NCBI GenBank assembly: GCA_936440205.1
Contig: OW387138.1
Coordinates: forward strand, 24,633,541 to 24,697,540
Reading direction: 5' to 3'
DNA from: Lepidonotus clava
Lineage: Eukaryota > Annelida > Polychaeta > Phyllodocida > Polynoidae
DNA: 64,000 bases
A program made the position numbers and the translations under genes. Shown here piece after piece: positions 14,401 through 26,826 of the stretch. The notes under the pieces are model-generated. The model was not told where the DNA came from and made no database searches. It saw only the letters and a list, made by a program, of their open reading frames with translations. Numbering within the stretch: the stretch's first letter is position 1; each line of letters opens with the position of its first letter.

Positions 14401-17400
14401 ACTCTGGCCCATATCTGCACTGGCCCATGAAGACTAGACACTCAAATTCTGTGCATTTCGTACATGTCCGTCTGTGTGTGGACTTAGGGTCAATCCAGGA
14501 TTAAACATTTCAGTGGGTGTATTCACTACCTTTGTTATACCTTAGGGTGATACACATTTAGTAGTTAAGAGTTTAACATTGTCGTATCAAACCTGGTTGA
14601 TAACCAGAAACTTTTATTTTTCAATAATTCATAAAAAAAAATAATAATAATCATTAAGAAATAAAAAATCTAACTTATGCATTATATGCACAATGTTCCT
14701 CGCTACATTTTACTTGGTTACTGTTTGTGAATCGATGGATATCAAAAGAGTTATATGAAAACAACATAAAAATCTGTGCAGCATCACAGCCCCACCTTCA
14801 CTGATTGCTGTGTATCCTTCCTTGGGAGCTCAGATCTAACAGAAAAGGTGTAATAAATCCATAACCAACCTCAAAGCAGGTCCTCAGTAAGTCAGTACCC
14901 CTTGGCTGGACCCCGATATCAGCCTGTTGGCAGCCCTGCAGGCCCTGCCCTTAGGCTGATATCGGGGTCCGGTCTAGGGGTGCTAACCCCCCTCATACCC
15001 CCTTCTCAGTTGGTTATATATTTATCTAGTGGCTTAGTTTCGGCTTGGTTTAATCACCGATATTTGTGTTTCTCACCTCCTGCTCTGAGTTGAAGGGGGT
15101 GAGGCAGACGACGGGCCCAAAGATCTCCTCCTGCATCAGACTGGAGCTGTCCGCCATGCCCGAGATCACCGTGGGACGTAGGAAGTAACCCTGGAGGAAC
15201 AAAAACACTTCCTTTTACAATAGTTAATTTACATTACCGAGCAAAATGGTGTGTTTATAATCATATGCTGTACTTTACCTTCACCTTGACATTCTCTGGT
15301 ACGTTTACTTATACTTGATCCTCACATTGATGTTCTTCAGTTCTTTGTCTTGTACTTTATCCTCAGCTTGATATTCTCTACTATTTATCTTGTATTTGAC
15401 CCTCACATTGACATTCTCTGGTATTATGTTACCTAGATATGTTGGACAGTAGACCGATATACACGTGTGTGCAAGATGGTGTGTTATTGAATGTTCCCAA
15501 CGTGGTAAACCAAAGGTATCAAAAGAGTATTCATTTTTTGTCTAGTACCAAGTGGATTACACTCCCAGTTGATATTAGAAATATTAGAGAAAAATCAATT
15601 TTTTTGCCTATTTTTAGACAATTGAAGATCTGTCAAAATGTTACAGCTGTGTGTATAGCTATGATTAATTGTTCAACATTATTCATCCATTTTCATCTGT
15701 TACTCATTAATGTGTTATCAACAATGTGATTTCATCCTTGTATTCAGGACCTATATGACTCATGTACTAGACTGATAGATATCATTGTATTCTGATTGTA
15801 CGTTTAGGGGAGGGGAAGGAAGATCATCTATGGTGAACCCCAGTACCCGTAATAAAGGTTACCAAAAATTAAAAATTAAAAAAACTTGTACTTTACCATA
15901 ACCTTGATGTTCTCTTGTACCCTCACCTTAACGTTCCCTGCTATTCTAATTTGTACTTAATCCTCACCTTAATGTTCTCCGGTACTTTACCTATTACTTA
16001 CCATCACCTTGATATTCTCTGGTACTACTTTTAACTTGTACTTTACCCTCACCTTGATATTCTCTGGTACTACTTTTAACTTGTACTTTACCCTCACCTT
16101 GATATTCTCTGGTACTACTTTTAACTTGAACTTTAGCCTCATCTTGATGTTCTATGGTACTACTTTTAACTTGAACTTTACCCTCACCTTGATGTTCTAT
16201 GGTACTACTTTTAACTTGTCGCTCACCTTGATATTCTATGGTACTACTTTTAACTTGTACTTTACCCTTACCTTGACATTCTCTGGTTTCAGCATCATGT
16301 CGTCGACGCCGTCCCCACAGTGTACAGTGGCGCCCTCAGTGCGGGCCAGCTGAACGAAGCCCCTGACCTTGGCCAGGTGTTCCCTGGACACCAGGGCCCC
16401 CATCTGGGTGTCAGCCTCACGGGGGTCGCCTACTTTAATGGCCCTTAGGAAAGACAGATTACACTAAGATATAATATCAGTTGAGTTGAAACTACTTGTT
16501 AATACTCATCTTCTTCATAGCTATGTTCTACATCATTTTATGACAACTTGAAGAGCATAAGTCTTGTTGTAAGTGAAGCTGTGCTATTAAAATAACAAAA
16601 ATCTCCATATGAGATATGCTCTATTCATTTGGGAGATATTAATGCGATGTTTTATCATAACCACCATGCAATATTGTGCCTCGCCTAGTTTGACTAACAT
16701 GATTGTTAATCGTCATTATTGAGATGTAAGTGGTCTACAAATGGAGGCTACACCTTGTGTTTGATTTGTATCAGGAAATTAGATTCTTATTAAACGAAAT
16801 GAGAGATTGCTATCTTGTGATGTTGCATTTGACTCACAAAGGTCAAACAAGGATTTTCACAGAGATCATAGCAGAAATTTGCAGTACACTAGAACCGGAT
16901 TTAAATTTTGTAATGGGTTTTTTTTATTTGATTCGTGTCAATGCTATGTTTTGTACATGGTAACGCTATTCAATTAGGATAAGTGAAAGTTATTTTTCTT
17001 ATATTGAAATTCGTTCAAAATCTTATCTTATATTGAACGAATGTCTAATCATATCATTATCATGCAAAAATTATATATGATCAGATAACTTTCCAATTAA
17101 GTACATTGACTTCATGCCCTGTTTACCCGTCACCTCTCTAACTTTCATACTGATAGACTTTGAAAAGGCTAAATTGGTATTTAAAGACGACCTTGGCATA
17201 GATCTATGTATAGCGATTGACCATAAATGAACCTCATACGGACATGTCATGCTCCAATAGCTTTCCCGAAAAGGGATTACCTGCGGAATGCAAGTTGTTT
17301 TGATCTATGTTTATCTTTGCAACCTTGGCAAAACCTGTTTGACCTCAGAACCTCATTATCATACCATCTATGACGAGAGTGTAACTAGCAATATTCGGAG

Positions 17401-20400
17401 ATGTCTTTTTTCATCACCCTGTTATGAAATTTTGATCAAGGGACACATAGGCCTATATCCCATATACTATGTGCCGGGTAATTACATAGATCTCTTAATA
17501 GCCGTGTACTTAGCAGGCAAACACGTTTGTGAGTGTTTAGATACACAGACATAATTATTAAGTCATGGTTCGACTCCAATATATTACTTTACTGTTTACC
17601 ATTGTAGAGCATTTAGTTGTTTGACCTATATATTGTAGGTAAAGATCCGATCTAACCTGGTAACTGGGATAAGCCCGTACTCTGGATTATACTAGGTAAC
17701 TTTTTATAAATGCTACCTTTCTATGAGTATTTCTATCTCTATCAGTATTTCTATCTGGTAAAACTAACAGCTGGGTTTATCAAATGCTATATTATTCTAT
17801 CGAACTTTGTTCTCATAGATATAACTTGTGAACGTCCCAAGAAATTGTGTAGAATGGAAAACTACCCAAGGAACTTCTCAAAAATAGAAATCTTAGAACG
17901 TGGTCTTTTGGTGACTCGGATTGTGGATACCCTCCCATTTCTAAGTCCTTCTGCATCACCATTAATTCTATTTTGCAGACCAAAGTATGTCGGTTGAGAG
18001 CCTACCCATTCGTTTCTAGGTTATCTTATAACTTTTTGTTAATCTAGATTATGTAGGACAAAATGATACATTTTACCAGCCATGACCGCTCAGGTAGATT
18101 GATAGACTGGATCCTGATACCTACTACTCAATACATTTTTTTGATATAAGGGATTTTGAAATGAAGCTCGCGTGCTATCGAATATTTTTTTCAGCACTAT
18201 TTGTTTTGAGGATAGATAACATCAGACACAAAAAGGAAAGATGGGGCAACATCATGTCAGAGTTTGGCTGTGGGGAACAATTAACTATAATTAATAGAAT
18301 CTATATGTGGTTCCACTTACCGTGCTTGTTCAACAAATTTGGCAAGGAACTTGTCAAATATTTCCCTTTGGATAAATAACCGACTAGTACAAAGGCAGAT
18401 TTCCCCTTGGTTGGCGAAGGAAGCTCTGAAAATATGACGTAAAATACTTTAAAACGTTGTCCGACCATGATCATGGAATACATCATACGATGAGGGACCA
18501 GCCCCTCCCCCCCCCCCCTTCGCCTACAATATACCCACATTCAGATTAGTGAGTACAAAAAAAAACACTTTGCTAGAGCGATCCATTTGCCTATTGAACT
18601 AAATTAAAATGTATCTATTTACACCAATTAGGTTAATTTACTCATGCAATCCATATTATCGAAAAACAACGGACTATATTATGATATGCGTATACTTTTA
18701 CAAGGTTGGAAGGGGATTTTACAAGGTTGGAAGGGGACCTTATGAGTACAAATCTATAATGGCACAACGGCCTTCGTAACGAGATTTTGAACATTGAAGA
18801 ACTTAACCAACCTTATCAAACCAGGAATACATTTCTCCAGGTCAGCATCAGCAAACACAACCGCTGGGTTCTTACCTCCGAGCTGAGTCAAGGACAGTCA
18901 AGGTTGAGAGTTATGTTCGTTTCAATTGAATTTCCTAAAGTAATCATGATAATGCTACAACGGTTAGGCAATATTCAAAGAACGTTTACTGGTCCACCAG
19001 CAAAACACCATGTAAAACATTGTTAGATATTGGCTAGCAAATAAAAGCTGTACAAACGCTCATTTACTAGATAAGAACACTGAGCGAAGAAACAGCTTTA
19101 AGCATGAGTTGTTTCTCCTCTTGCTCGAAATACAAGTCTGGGAACTTTTACATAATTATAGTAATGTTCGACTGGGAAATCAGGGTTCAATGGAAGTGAC
19201 TGTGAGGACTGACCGACGTCCCTGCTGGCAGTTTCTCAGATTGCAGATACCCGTGACTGTATATGGAGGGCTACTGCCTCTGGCAGTGAATGGTTGCTGC
19301 TTGGACAGTTTCTTAAGACTAGTTGGTGAGGGGCATGGGACAGTAGTTGGTGAGGGGCATGGGACAGTTTCTTAAGACTAGTTGGTGAGGGGCATGGGAC
19401 AGTTTCTTAAGACTAGTTGGTGAGGGGCATGGGACAGTAGTTGGTGAGGGGCATGGGACAGTTTCTTAAGACTAGTTGGTGAGGGGCATGGGACAGTTTC
19501 TTAAGACTAGTTGGTGAGGGGCATGGGACAGTTTCTTAAGACTAGTTGGTGAGGGGCATGGGACAGTTACTTAATACTAGTTGGTGAGGGGTTGCTGCCT
19601 GTGGCAGTTTCTTATCTAGCTGGTGAGGGGTTACTGCCTCTCGCCGTTTCTTACACGCGTTGGTGAGGGATAATTGCTCCTGCCTCTCGGACAGTCATTT
19701 ACAGTAAGCACAAGTGATATCAAGGCGGAATCCTCTTTCCCACAAAAGCTTCTTCTATAAGGACAGATAGACTTACCTCCAGTGACAGTTTCTTAGAGAA
19801 GGGTGCGGAGGACCTCCTGATCCTCTCGGCGGTGACTGTACTCCCGGTGAAGGAGATGAGGGGGATCTTGGGGTGACGGACCATGGCCTCCCCCACTCTG
19901 GGCCCCGTGCCGAACACAAAGTTCACCACCCCTGCAGGTAAGCCTTGGTGCAAAATATAAAAAGATATGTTATGTCTAATGTAGATAAACGCGATTATCT
20001 TTATCCAACTAAAGGTGGGTCAGATCTTCTACGCTATGTTAGAATATCACTCAACACATTTAGAGCTTGAAAAAATTAAAAACAATTGAAAGAAAGAGTC
20101 TTAAAATCCACGACAGGAAATACACTCATTGTGGGACGTGATTTTTCGTGGATGTGTTGGTGGTCCCCCCTGCATGTGTAAGTGAGTTAATAATTGATAT
20201 TCGTTACAATTTAAAGTTATGAAGATTATTGTCATCGGTCCCAATTTAACTCATACACTTTCAAGGTGTTTCCTGTACTATAACCCTGGCATGCCCAGTA
20301 GATTCCCGACGAAGCCACATGCAAAAATTAAACATCAACCTAAGCTTTTTTGTGATATAGTTTAGTGATACAAGTACTAGAGATACATATATATATATGG

Positions 20401-22376
20401 TAAACCCACCTGCTTTCTGAAAGACATCACACAGCATCCAGGCGGTGACAGAGGTCATCTCGCTGGGCTTGGCCACCACGGTGTTGCCGGCGGCGATGGC
20501 GGGGGCCACCTTGAAGGTGAGCAGGTAGAGGGGCAGGTTCCAGGGGGAGATGAGGCCCGCCACCCCCAGCGGGGAACGGCTCGTGTAGTTCAGGGCCTCC
20601 TGCTCGGTCAGGAAGCTGGACCTAGCGGGGTGTGGCATATGGAAAAGAGGCGCATCATAATTATATGTACAAAATCGATGATTAAAAGACCTTTGATCAG
20701 GCTATGAGATAAACATACAGAGAATGCGTATAGCTTATTAAGTCAATATAGGCACATCTGTCATATCTATAATTATGGCCATTCATTTGGAGAGTCCCCA
20801 ATATCTAAAATTGTCGAGATCTTAGGGTAAGCATCTGTGACTTTTAAGCATTTTGAAAAAAAAAAGAAAAAACCGAAATCAACCACTCTTGACGGACTCA
20901 ACGCTATGGTCATTGGTAATCTTAGTATATTTCTGCAAGATGCCAGCGTTTATATGAAATCTTTAGGGCCTAAAGTCAGAAAATCTTGGCTGACGCACAT
21001 ACGGAAAGACCATTTCCTCAATCGGGACTCATGAGTATGAAACAGTGGCAGATTATGAGGGGGCGCGGGGGGGCCCTTCTTTTTCGTTTTTTTAATGTAA
21101 TATTTTAGAAACTAGGGCGTGCGCCCCCTCTTTCATTAGCAACCTTTTCAAAAAGTTGGATCCACCACAGTACTAGTAGATCTAATATACTGAAAATATT
21201 CCAGAGCAAAAACACAGAGGATGTCATTCACACATTACTTACGCCTCAAGTTGGTGGAGTAAAGCTGTAGCAAAGAAGCGGAAGTTGTACACAGCTCGGG
21301 GGATGTCGACCATTCTGGCCAATGAGACTGGTTTACCCTGGTCACGTGATTCGACCTGGGCGAACTCCTCCAGCCTCTCCTCCAGTAGGTCGGCGATACG
21401 CATCAGGACCTTGGACCTCCCGGCAGGGGACATCTCCGACCACCTGCAGGTTTGAAAGGCATATAAGAATTGACCGTGGGAGGTTGAAATCTACATATTT
21501 GAATATGGGTCCATAATTATGATACATGTACCAACAATTACACAGAATCATCATTCTGACCTATAAATATCATTAGGGTCATCTCCGAACCTTACACGGT
21601 AAAGATTGTAAGATACGATATAATTTTATTAGCATTACATAGTATGTTAGTCTTACTAAAGAAAAACTTCAATAAATCTCAAGGCATGAATAAAAAAAAT
21701 TATTGCATTAGCTCTAGTAAAGAAAACAACCATGGTTGTCATAGTCTGATAGTTGCAACCTTTTTGTAGTTAATATAACACATCGTGACAAATATGAGTT
21801 GTTTTTTTAATCATTTAACCTTCTGACCAAAAAGCGGCTGGATCACGCTGAGATCCAGAGGCTGGATAAGCTGAGAAAAATGACTTCAATCAATATTGGT
21901 GTGTGATGGCGAATGAGGTAACATATATAGAGAGAGGTAGATAGATAGATTTAAATAGATGATATGTTTTTTGTTTTTTTATTAATGAAAGCTGATATGA
22001 GAATGAAAATTTGATGAATAGGTTAGTGAAATTAATTGACCAAAGTATATGCATGCGATGATGGTAGTCCGTACGACTATGCGGGTACATCTCACTCTGT
22101 ACAAGTACATATATGTAAATATCAATAACAGAGTACTTTTTATTGGTACATTGTTTCCAGGTCAGTTGTGTATTTAACAGTATATACGTATCTGTTTACT
22201 TACATAGGGAAAGCCTTGAGTGCTGCCTGGACGGCCAGCTCCACCTCGTTATGCCCCGAGTCGGGCACTCGGGCCCAGATCTCCCCTGTAGAAGGGTCAT
22301 AGCTGTCCACGAAGTCTCCTTCATAGGGGACATACTCCCCACCTATAAAGTTCTCTATCGTCTTAAGCTCAGCCAT
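11447..22376 (-). CDS. ALDH8A1: 2-aminomuconic semialdehyde dehydrogenase (ALDH8A1), ten exons
   Basis: This is a cytosolic NAD+-dependent aldehyde dehydrogenase that oxidises 2-aminomuconate semialdehyde in the kynurenine route of tryptophan breakdown (family knowledge). The coding exons, read on the minus strand, are 22376-22204, 21443-21243, 20621-20410, 19943-19777, 18882-18812, 18425-18321, 16443-16272, 15190-15077, 12777-12682 and 11593-11447. Phases join cleanly and give 485 residues; human ALDH8A1 has 487. Visible landmarks are the start MAELKTIENFIGGEYVPYEG, SPWNLPLYLLTFKVAPAIAA, the general-base Glu in KLSLE (E251), FANQGEIC with the nucleophile Cys285, EEIFGPVV, and PFGGVKNSGVGREGARDS near the C-terminus. 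The exon 5 donor (AAG|GTTGGT) is weak, but it is the one that keeps frame and homology. Introns carry several MITEs, a minisatellite and a splice-site repeat array. Similarity along the whole length makes the identity very secure. Any non-coding 5' exon is unknown. Confidence 0.95.
12996..13375. mobile_element. MITE in ALDH8A1 intron 8
   Basis: The left end GCCTGGTCCCCACTTTGGCG and the right end, whose complement starts TGCCGCGTCCCCACTTGGCC, form inverted tips. The interior repeats variants of GGCGACTA, GTCGCC and CCGACGACTA on both strands. TTA lies next to both ends. No coding frame is present. Confidence 0.7.
14533..15017 (-). mobile_element. Dispersed repeat with internal GATATC inverted arms, copy 1
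   Basis: This matches 26320-26826 in the opposite orientation. Shared blocks include ATAACCAACC at one end, the inverted pair GGACCCCGATATCAGCC and GGCTGATATCGGGGTCC, AGATCTAACAGAAAAGGTG, ATAACTCTTTTCATATCCAT (approximate) and ATACCTTAGGGTGATAC at the other end. It lies in ALDH8A1 intron 8 next to exon 8. It is a non-autonomous element of unknown superfamily. Confidence 0.65.
15260..16270 (-). repeat. Tandem array of exon 7 5' splice-site copies
   Basis: On the minus strand, exon 7 ends CCAGAGAATGTCAAG|GTAAGG at 16272. The intron then repeats this junction. Units begin (plus coordinates of CCTTG or its variant) at 16226, 16187, 16142, 16097, 16052 and 16007, mostly 45 bp apart, each reading like AGAATATCAAG|GTGAGG. 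More decayed copies run to about 15890, and a further group lies at 15270-15430 beyond an unrelated ~450-bp segment. The unit is 45 bp (15 codons), so use of a decoy donor would keep frame, but the first unit contains an in-frame TAG. Confidence 0.8.
19319..19640. repeat. 35-bp minisatellite in ALDH8A1 intron 4
   Basis: The unit joins AGTTGGTGAGGGGCATGGGA to CAGTTTCTTAAGACT (35 bp) and appears about eight times. Some units are shortened to 20 bp by loss of the second half, and decayed copies continue to about 19640. It lies between exons 4 and 5 and has no coding sense. Confidence 0.9.
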
Positions 22377-24940
22377 TTCACAGTTAAGCCTATATAAAAC
22401 TTGATCCAGTGGTCTATCTAAGTCAGTGAGTGTTGTGGCCTGGAGAGAAAGTGCACATATATATATATAGTTGACGGTGGGTGATGTCCTAGATCGGGAT
22501 ACCAGGGATGGGAAGGTGTGACCGTCTCCACCAATCAGAATGCTGCTGGAAGTTTAAGGACGTTTGTGTGCCTGACCTCCCTAACACACAAACACCAACA
22601 CGCACACACACATATACAGACATATAACTATCATATATATAGTCATACGGACATACATACACACAGGAATGAAAAATACAATGGAAAATAATTATAAAGA
22701 ACGTCATGGATACACCTCAAGAATGTTGCTATATTCAACCAATAAACTTTATCTAAATTAAGAAGTATAGCATTATTAAAAGAAGAAAGTAATCTAAGTG
22801 GGAATGCACTTAAGCTTGTTCACCAATGAAAAGGTCAGAGTTTGGATTTCCAGTCAGGGAAAAGGAGATCGTGGCAAGTTATGAGCAGCGATGAAGATTG
22901 TTTGATGTAGGTACAATATAGATGAATGAGCATTCAATTCTGTCACTGTTCATGGAGTTACAACTGCGTTTGAACTGTACCAGTCCATCATGGAAGTTTG
23001 ATATAAAAATAAAGGCAATAAATGCGTCCTTTGATATCAGAAAGGGCCTCCCTCCTACCCCTTAAGACATATATTGGGGATAAAGGCAATAGCTGCATTC
23101 TTTGATATTGGGGGGAAAGGCCACTAGTGTCATTGCTTGTCTATTACCGACAGAGACTTCCCATAGGGTCATTTAGGGTGAAGGGTTGGAGAGGCAAGTC
23201 AATAATCTGAATACTTATATTTGTATTTGCTTTTTCTTTTTTTATTGAAAACTCACTTATGCAAGTAAGATCTCTCAGCAGTCCCGAGTATTGTTAGTAA
23301 TATAATAACATTCAAAATAATAATAATCACCAATAGGGAGTGTTCGCCAATAGCGGCTGGAAGTGGGTCCAGCCGGCCACCAGACTGCCTGTTGTGCTAA
23401 TTGCAGGTACCAGCAGTAGGTGCTGGTGACACACCTGACTGCACAGATCACAGGTGCCAGTGGCCATTGGTCAAGGTGTGTTACCTGTATACACCTGGCT
23501 GGTTCCAGTCAGGTCCTTTTGCACCGCTATTTGGCCGTACATGCCCTATTGTTTAATCTTTTTTCATAGACAGTAAACACCACATGTGAGGGTGTAACTA
23601 GCCAATAAACTACTCAAAATAGATCATATTCAAGTCATATCGAGACAAGTAAAATGTTACTAGTTATCTAATTTGTGACATCAGAAAATCTTCTTAAATA
23701 TTCATACAGTTGTAAAGGGCTTAACACAAAAATACTTTGATATATGAAATGCAAAATTAAGAAATAATAGACTGTTGGTATGAAATCTCTTTCAGTTTTC
23801 TATTAACTATCATAAGATTATTTTAATTATAACAGTGCTATGATTATAATCCAATCAAGTGGTGCCCCCTGCCTCCACAAAGATGCAAGCAGGAAGAGAG
23901 ATCGGGGGAAGGGAGAGAAAGTGCTGCATCCTAGTGTGAGACACTACAACAACCATACGAAAAGCATAGTTATCCGTCGGCTCCCGTTGGATGAAAGTAT
24001 GGGAACCCATGTTAATTATATGGTTGTTGCCTGGCGAAGCTAAAGAGCCACTGCTCGCAGGCAGCTTGCTGCACCCGTTTGGACAATATATTAATGTTTT
24101 GACTGACGTAACTAAATTCAGACACATTTCCTGAAGGATAGATTCCTATTTTGAGAATGTAAAGCGCGATGACTGTTATTAAATAGGTTTCATTGAACCA
24201 TATAACACTATCACGAAGTCAAAAACTGCTTTTAATCAGATCCTCATAGTATGTCTGAGAACTTCTTCACATTACTTCCAGATATTTTCATTTGGCAAAG
24301 ATGATAAAAGATAGCATAAGAAAACTTCGAAAATGATAAGGACACCATGTTGGTAGATATAATCATTTATTGTAATCTGAATACTTACACAGGCGAAATG
24401 ATCTGGTAAAAATGTGAAATATACAATAGAAGTTTCACAATGTCATGAGTTTGTGACCAACGTCGTGTCCGTCACGTTTACTGAGAAACGATTATGAGGG
24501 AAATATGACTGTAACAACAAAATAAAGTTAAAGTATCATGACGGCCGTATTCACAATATGATGTAGTATTAGACCGTTGGTAAAATCTAGGCACGGTCCT
24601 TATACATAGAAGTTTGAATACAAATCAAATCACATGAATAATTGGAGGTGTAACACAAGCGAGTTTCGATGTACATGTATTTATGTATACTCATCTCGTT
24701 TGCTCCATTTCACTAAATGATCCTGCCAGTTTAACACCAAGGCACATCCGTAAAACATGATATTTGTCACAAGAATGCTTGCCCTAAACTGTATAATATG
24801 AAAACTATGTACATGCATTTATAGAAAAACACCCAACAAGACTGATGATAAACAAAAATCGCAGGCACTATTTCTTAATCCATTATGTCCATATACAAAT
24901 CAGTATGCATAATATGTACAGAAATCTATAACTACAGCAG
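22377..24940. other. Upstream flank of ALDH8A1; E-box-rich segment
   Basis: No gene was seen between ALDH8A1 and the 199-residue gene. A GC-richer patch at about 23345-23520 is dense in CAGGTG/CACCTG E-boxes and has a CCAAT-like word at its left edge. It could be part of the ALDH8A1 promoter or an enhancer, which is inference. The rest is AT-rich with a short AT microsatellite near 22460. Confidence 0.35.
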
Positions 24941-25275
24941 TCATTCTTCGGATAAATCTGGCTTTGCCCTCACAGCCACCGATTTATTGTTCTTTAGCAG
25001 GAATTTGACGTTGATCTCCTTAATGTCGGGCAGGGCGACGTCGTTGACGGACCTGGGGTAGCTGTACTTGTAGACGCCGCTACTAGAGGGCGCGATGGAC
25101 ACCAGCGCGTTGTTGGCCGTCAGCAGCTGCACGTCGATGGCCTTCACTTCCGGCAGGTTGATCGTCGACTGCTGACGTTGCTGACGTTGGGTTTGGGCGC
25201 CGCTGTCAGTGTCCGACTTTGGCGCCGGTTTGCGGACAGGCCTGGAGGAGGAAAACAGGGTACAAATGAAAAGAA

Positions 25276-25307
<32 letters not shown>

Positions 25308-26001
25308 GGGTATGCAGCAAAGCAATGATATAAATCTGTGCTTACTGGTTCAAAGGACATTAAAAAGAATTCGCCATTTATTTTAGTTACTCATATTAGT
25401 GTATAAATTGCAATTCTATTGTAGTAGCCTATATGAACATTGTAATATGAAGACTGTAAAAATTGTGAAACAGTTTGAGTAAATGATCTGTCACAGATAT
25501 GAATATTGAATAAAATATCAAAACCTAAAATGGCACATTCATAGACAAGGTGTGTACACATTAAAAAAAGTATCCTACCCTGCGATACCACACGGATGTA
25601 TACATGGTCCGTGCATAGTCAAGAATATATCACAACTTAATACAGCACATGCAGGGCCAAGCTGTATGACTTAGCCTTAATTCACAGAATCTAAATCCTT
25701 ACTTATAAGGTATTGGTGGCAGGAGGACAGCCCCAGGAGGGTTAGTGTCCGCCGTGCGGGGCGTGGCCAGCTGTCTCTGGACCTCCACGAAGGGCGAGCC
25801 ATACCGGGCAGGCGGGTGCCGCCCCACCATCGGGTCGCCACCGCGCGCACCCCGGAACCAGTTGCCGTACTCGTGACTGGTGGTGTTCTCCCGGTTCCTC
25901 AGGTTGCCCCTGACGTTCTCCAGGGTGTGGCGCTGCAGGGGGGCCCTCCGCCACTCCTGGTGGAAACTGCCGTACACGTCGTTCTGCGTGCCCCACGACA
26001 T
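24941..26001 (-). CDS. Two-exon gene, unrecognised 199-residue protein
   Basis: Exon 1 (26001-25703) starts at ATG with MSWGTQNDVYGSFHQEWRRA and ends in phase 2 at a GTAAGG donor. Exon 2 (25241-24941) follows a pyrimidine-rich CTCCTCCAG acceptor and ends SEE-stop. The N-terminal half is rich in Arg, Asn and aromatic residues. A linker rich in Gln, Arg and Pro follows. The C-terminal half holds two related modules, LPEVKAIDVQLLTANNALVSI-like (about residues 127-147) and LPDIKEINVKFLLKNNKSVA (about 170-189). There is no signal peptide or membrane segment. A possible 5'-UTR acceptor (TTGCTCAG|GT) lies at about 26037. I do not recognise the family. Small basic proteins of this kind occur among ciliary microtubule-associated proteins, but that is only a guess. 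Confidence 0.75.
25279..25311. repeat. GT/poly-G microsatellite
   Basis: A GT run passes into about 18 consecutive G, inside the intron of the 199-residue gene and just upstream (transcript sense) of its exon 2 acceptor. Confidence 0.9.
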
Positions 26002-26319
26002 GCTGGAGGTTAGGATCTCACCGCACTGCTATACCTGAGCAATGAGAAAGTAGAGTTTTATTTTTGATTGATTTTTAACTTTTAGATGTTGATTTGTCGT
26101 GTGCAGGTCAAGAATTTTAAACTTTCTTGGCCGATCATATATATGCACCGGTCACTTTGGCAATTGCAGGATAGCCAAGTGACTGCAGACAATGGCACGG
26201 GTCATCGGGTTTTCTAAAAATTGATGCGGTATATCTTGTGCTTACCTCTCACACAAACACATATATATTTACCTTCGACACTTGCTGATCTATATGAAAA
26301 ATACATAGATCCAATACAT

Positions 26320-26826
26320 ATAACCAACCGAGAAGGGGGTACGAGGGTGGTTATCACCCTGAGCCAGGACCCCGATATCAGCCCAAGACCAGGGCCCTAA
26401 GGGCTGGCCGAGGGCTGATATCGGGGTCTAGGCGAGGGGTGATAACTGCCCGAGTACTCCCTTCGAGGTTGGTTATGGATTTATTGCACCTTTTCTGTTA
26501 GTGTTAGATCTGAGATCCCAAGGAAGGACGCAAAGCAATCAGTGATGGAGGGACTATGATGCTGCACTTTTTTTAGTTTTTTTCATATAACTCTTTTCAT
26601 ATCCATCAAATCCACAAACAGTAAGCAGTAAAATGTAGCTAGGAATGTTGTGTAAATAATGCATATGTTAGACTTTTTATTTCTTAATGATTTCATTTTT
26701 TCATGAATTTTAGAAAAATAAAAAGTGTCTGTATCACACTGCAAGGCTGGTTATCACCAAGGTTTGTATCACCCTGTGTTAAACTCTTAACTACTAAACT
26801 TGTATCACCCTAAGGTATAATAATTA
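26320..26826 (+). mobile_element. Dispersed repeat with internal GATATC inverted arms, copy 2
   Basis: It starts ATAACCAACCGAGAAGGGGG and carries the inverted pair around GATATC at about 26369-26430, then a long AT-rich tail ending near GTATCACCCTAAGGTAT. It is the opposite-orientation partner of 14533-15017. Similarity runs the full length, so both are copies of one family. Confidence 0.65.

Noticed and set aside
16009-16353. 114-codon plus-strand frame with a repeated GTTFNLxFTLT-like motif
   Set aside because: It is the complement of the splice-site repeat array and of ALDH8A1 exon 7.
18301-18540. 79-codon minus-strand frame
   Set aside because: It covers ALDH8A1 exon 6 in the wrong frame; the real frame reads ASFANQGEICLCTSR.
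25742-26013. Two further frames over the first exon of the 199-residue gene
   Set aside because: GC-rich shadow frames. The chosen frame starts with ATG, ends at a good donor and joins exon 2 in phase.
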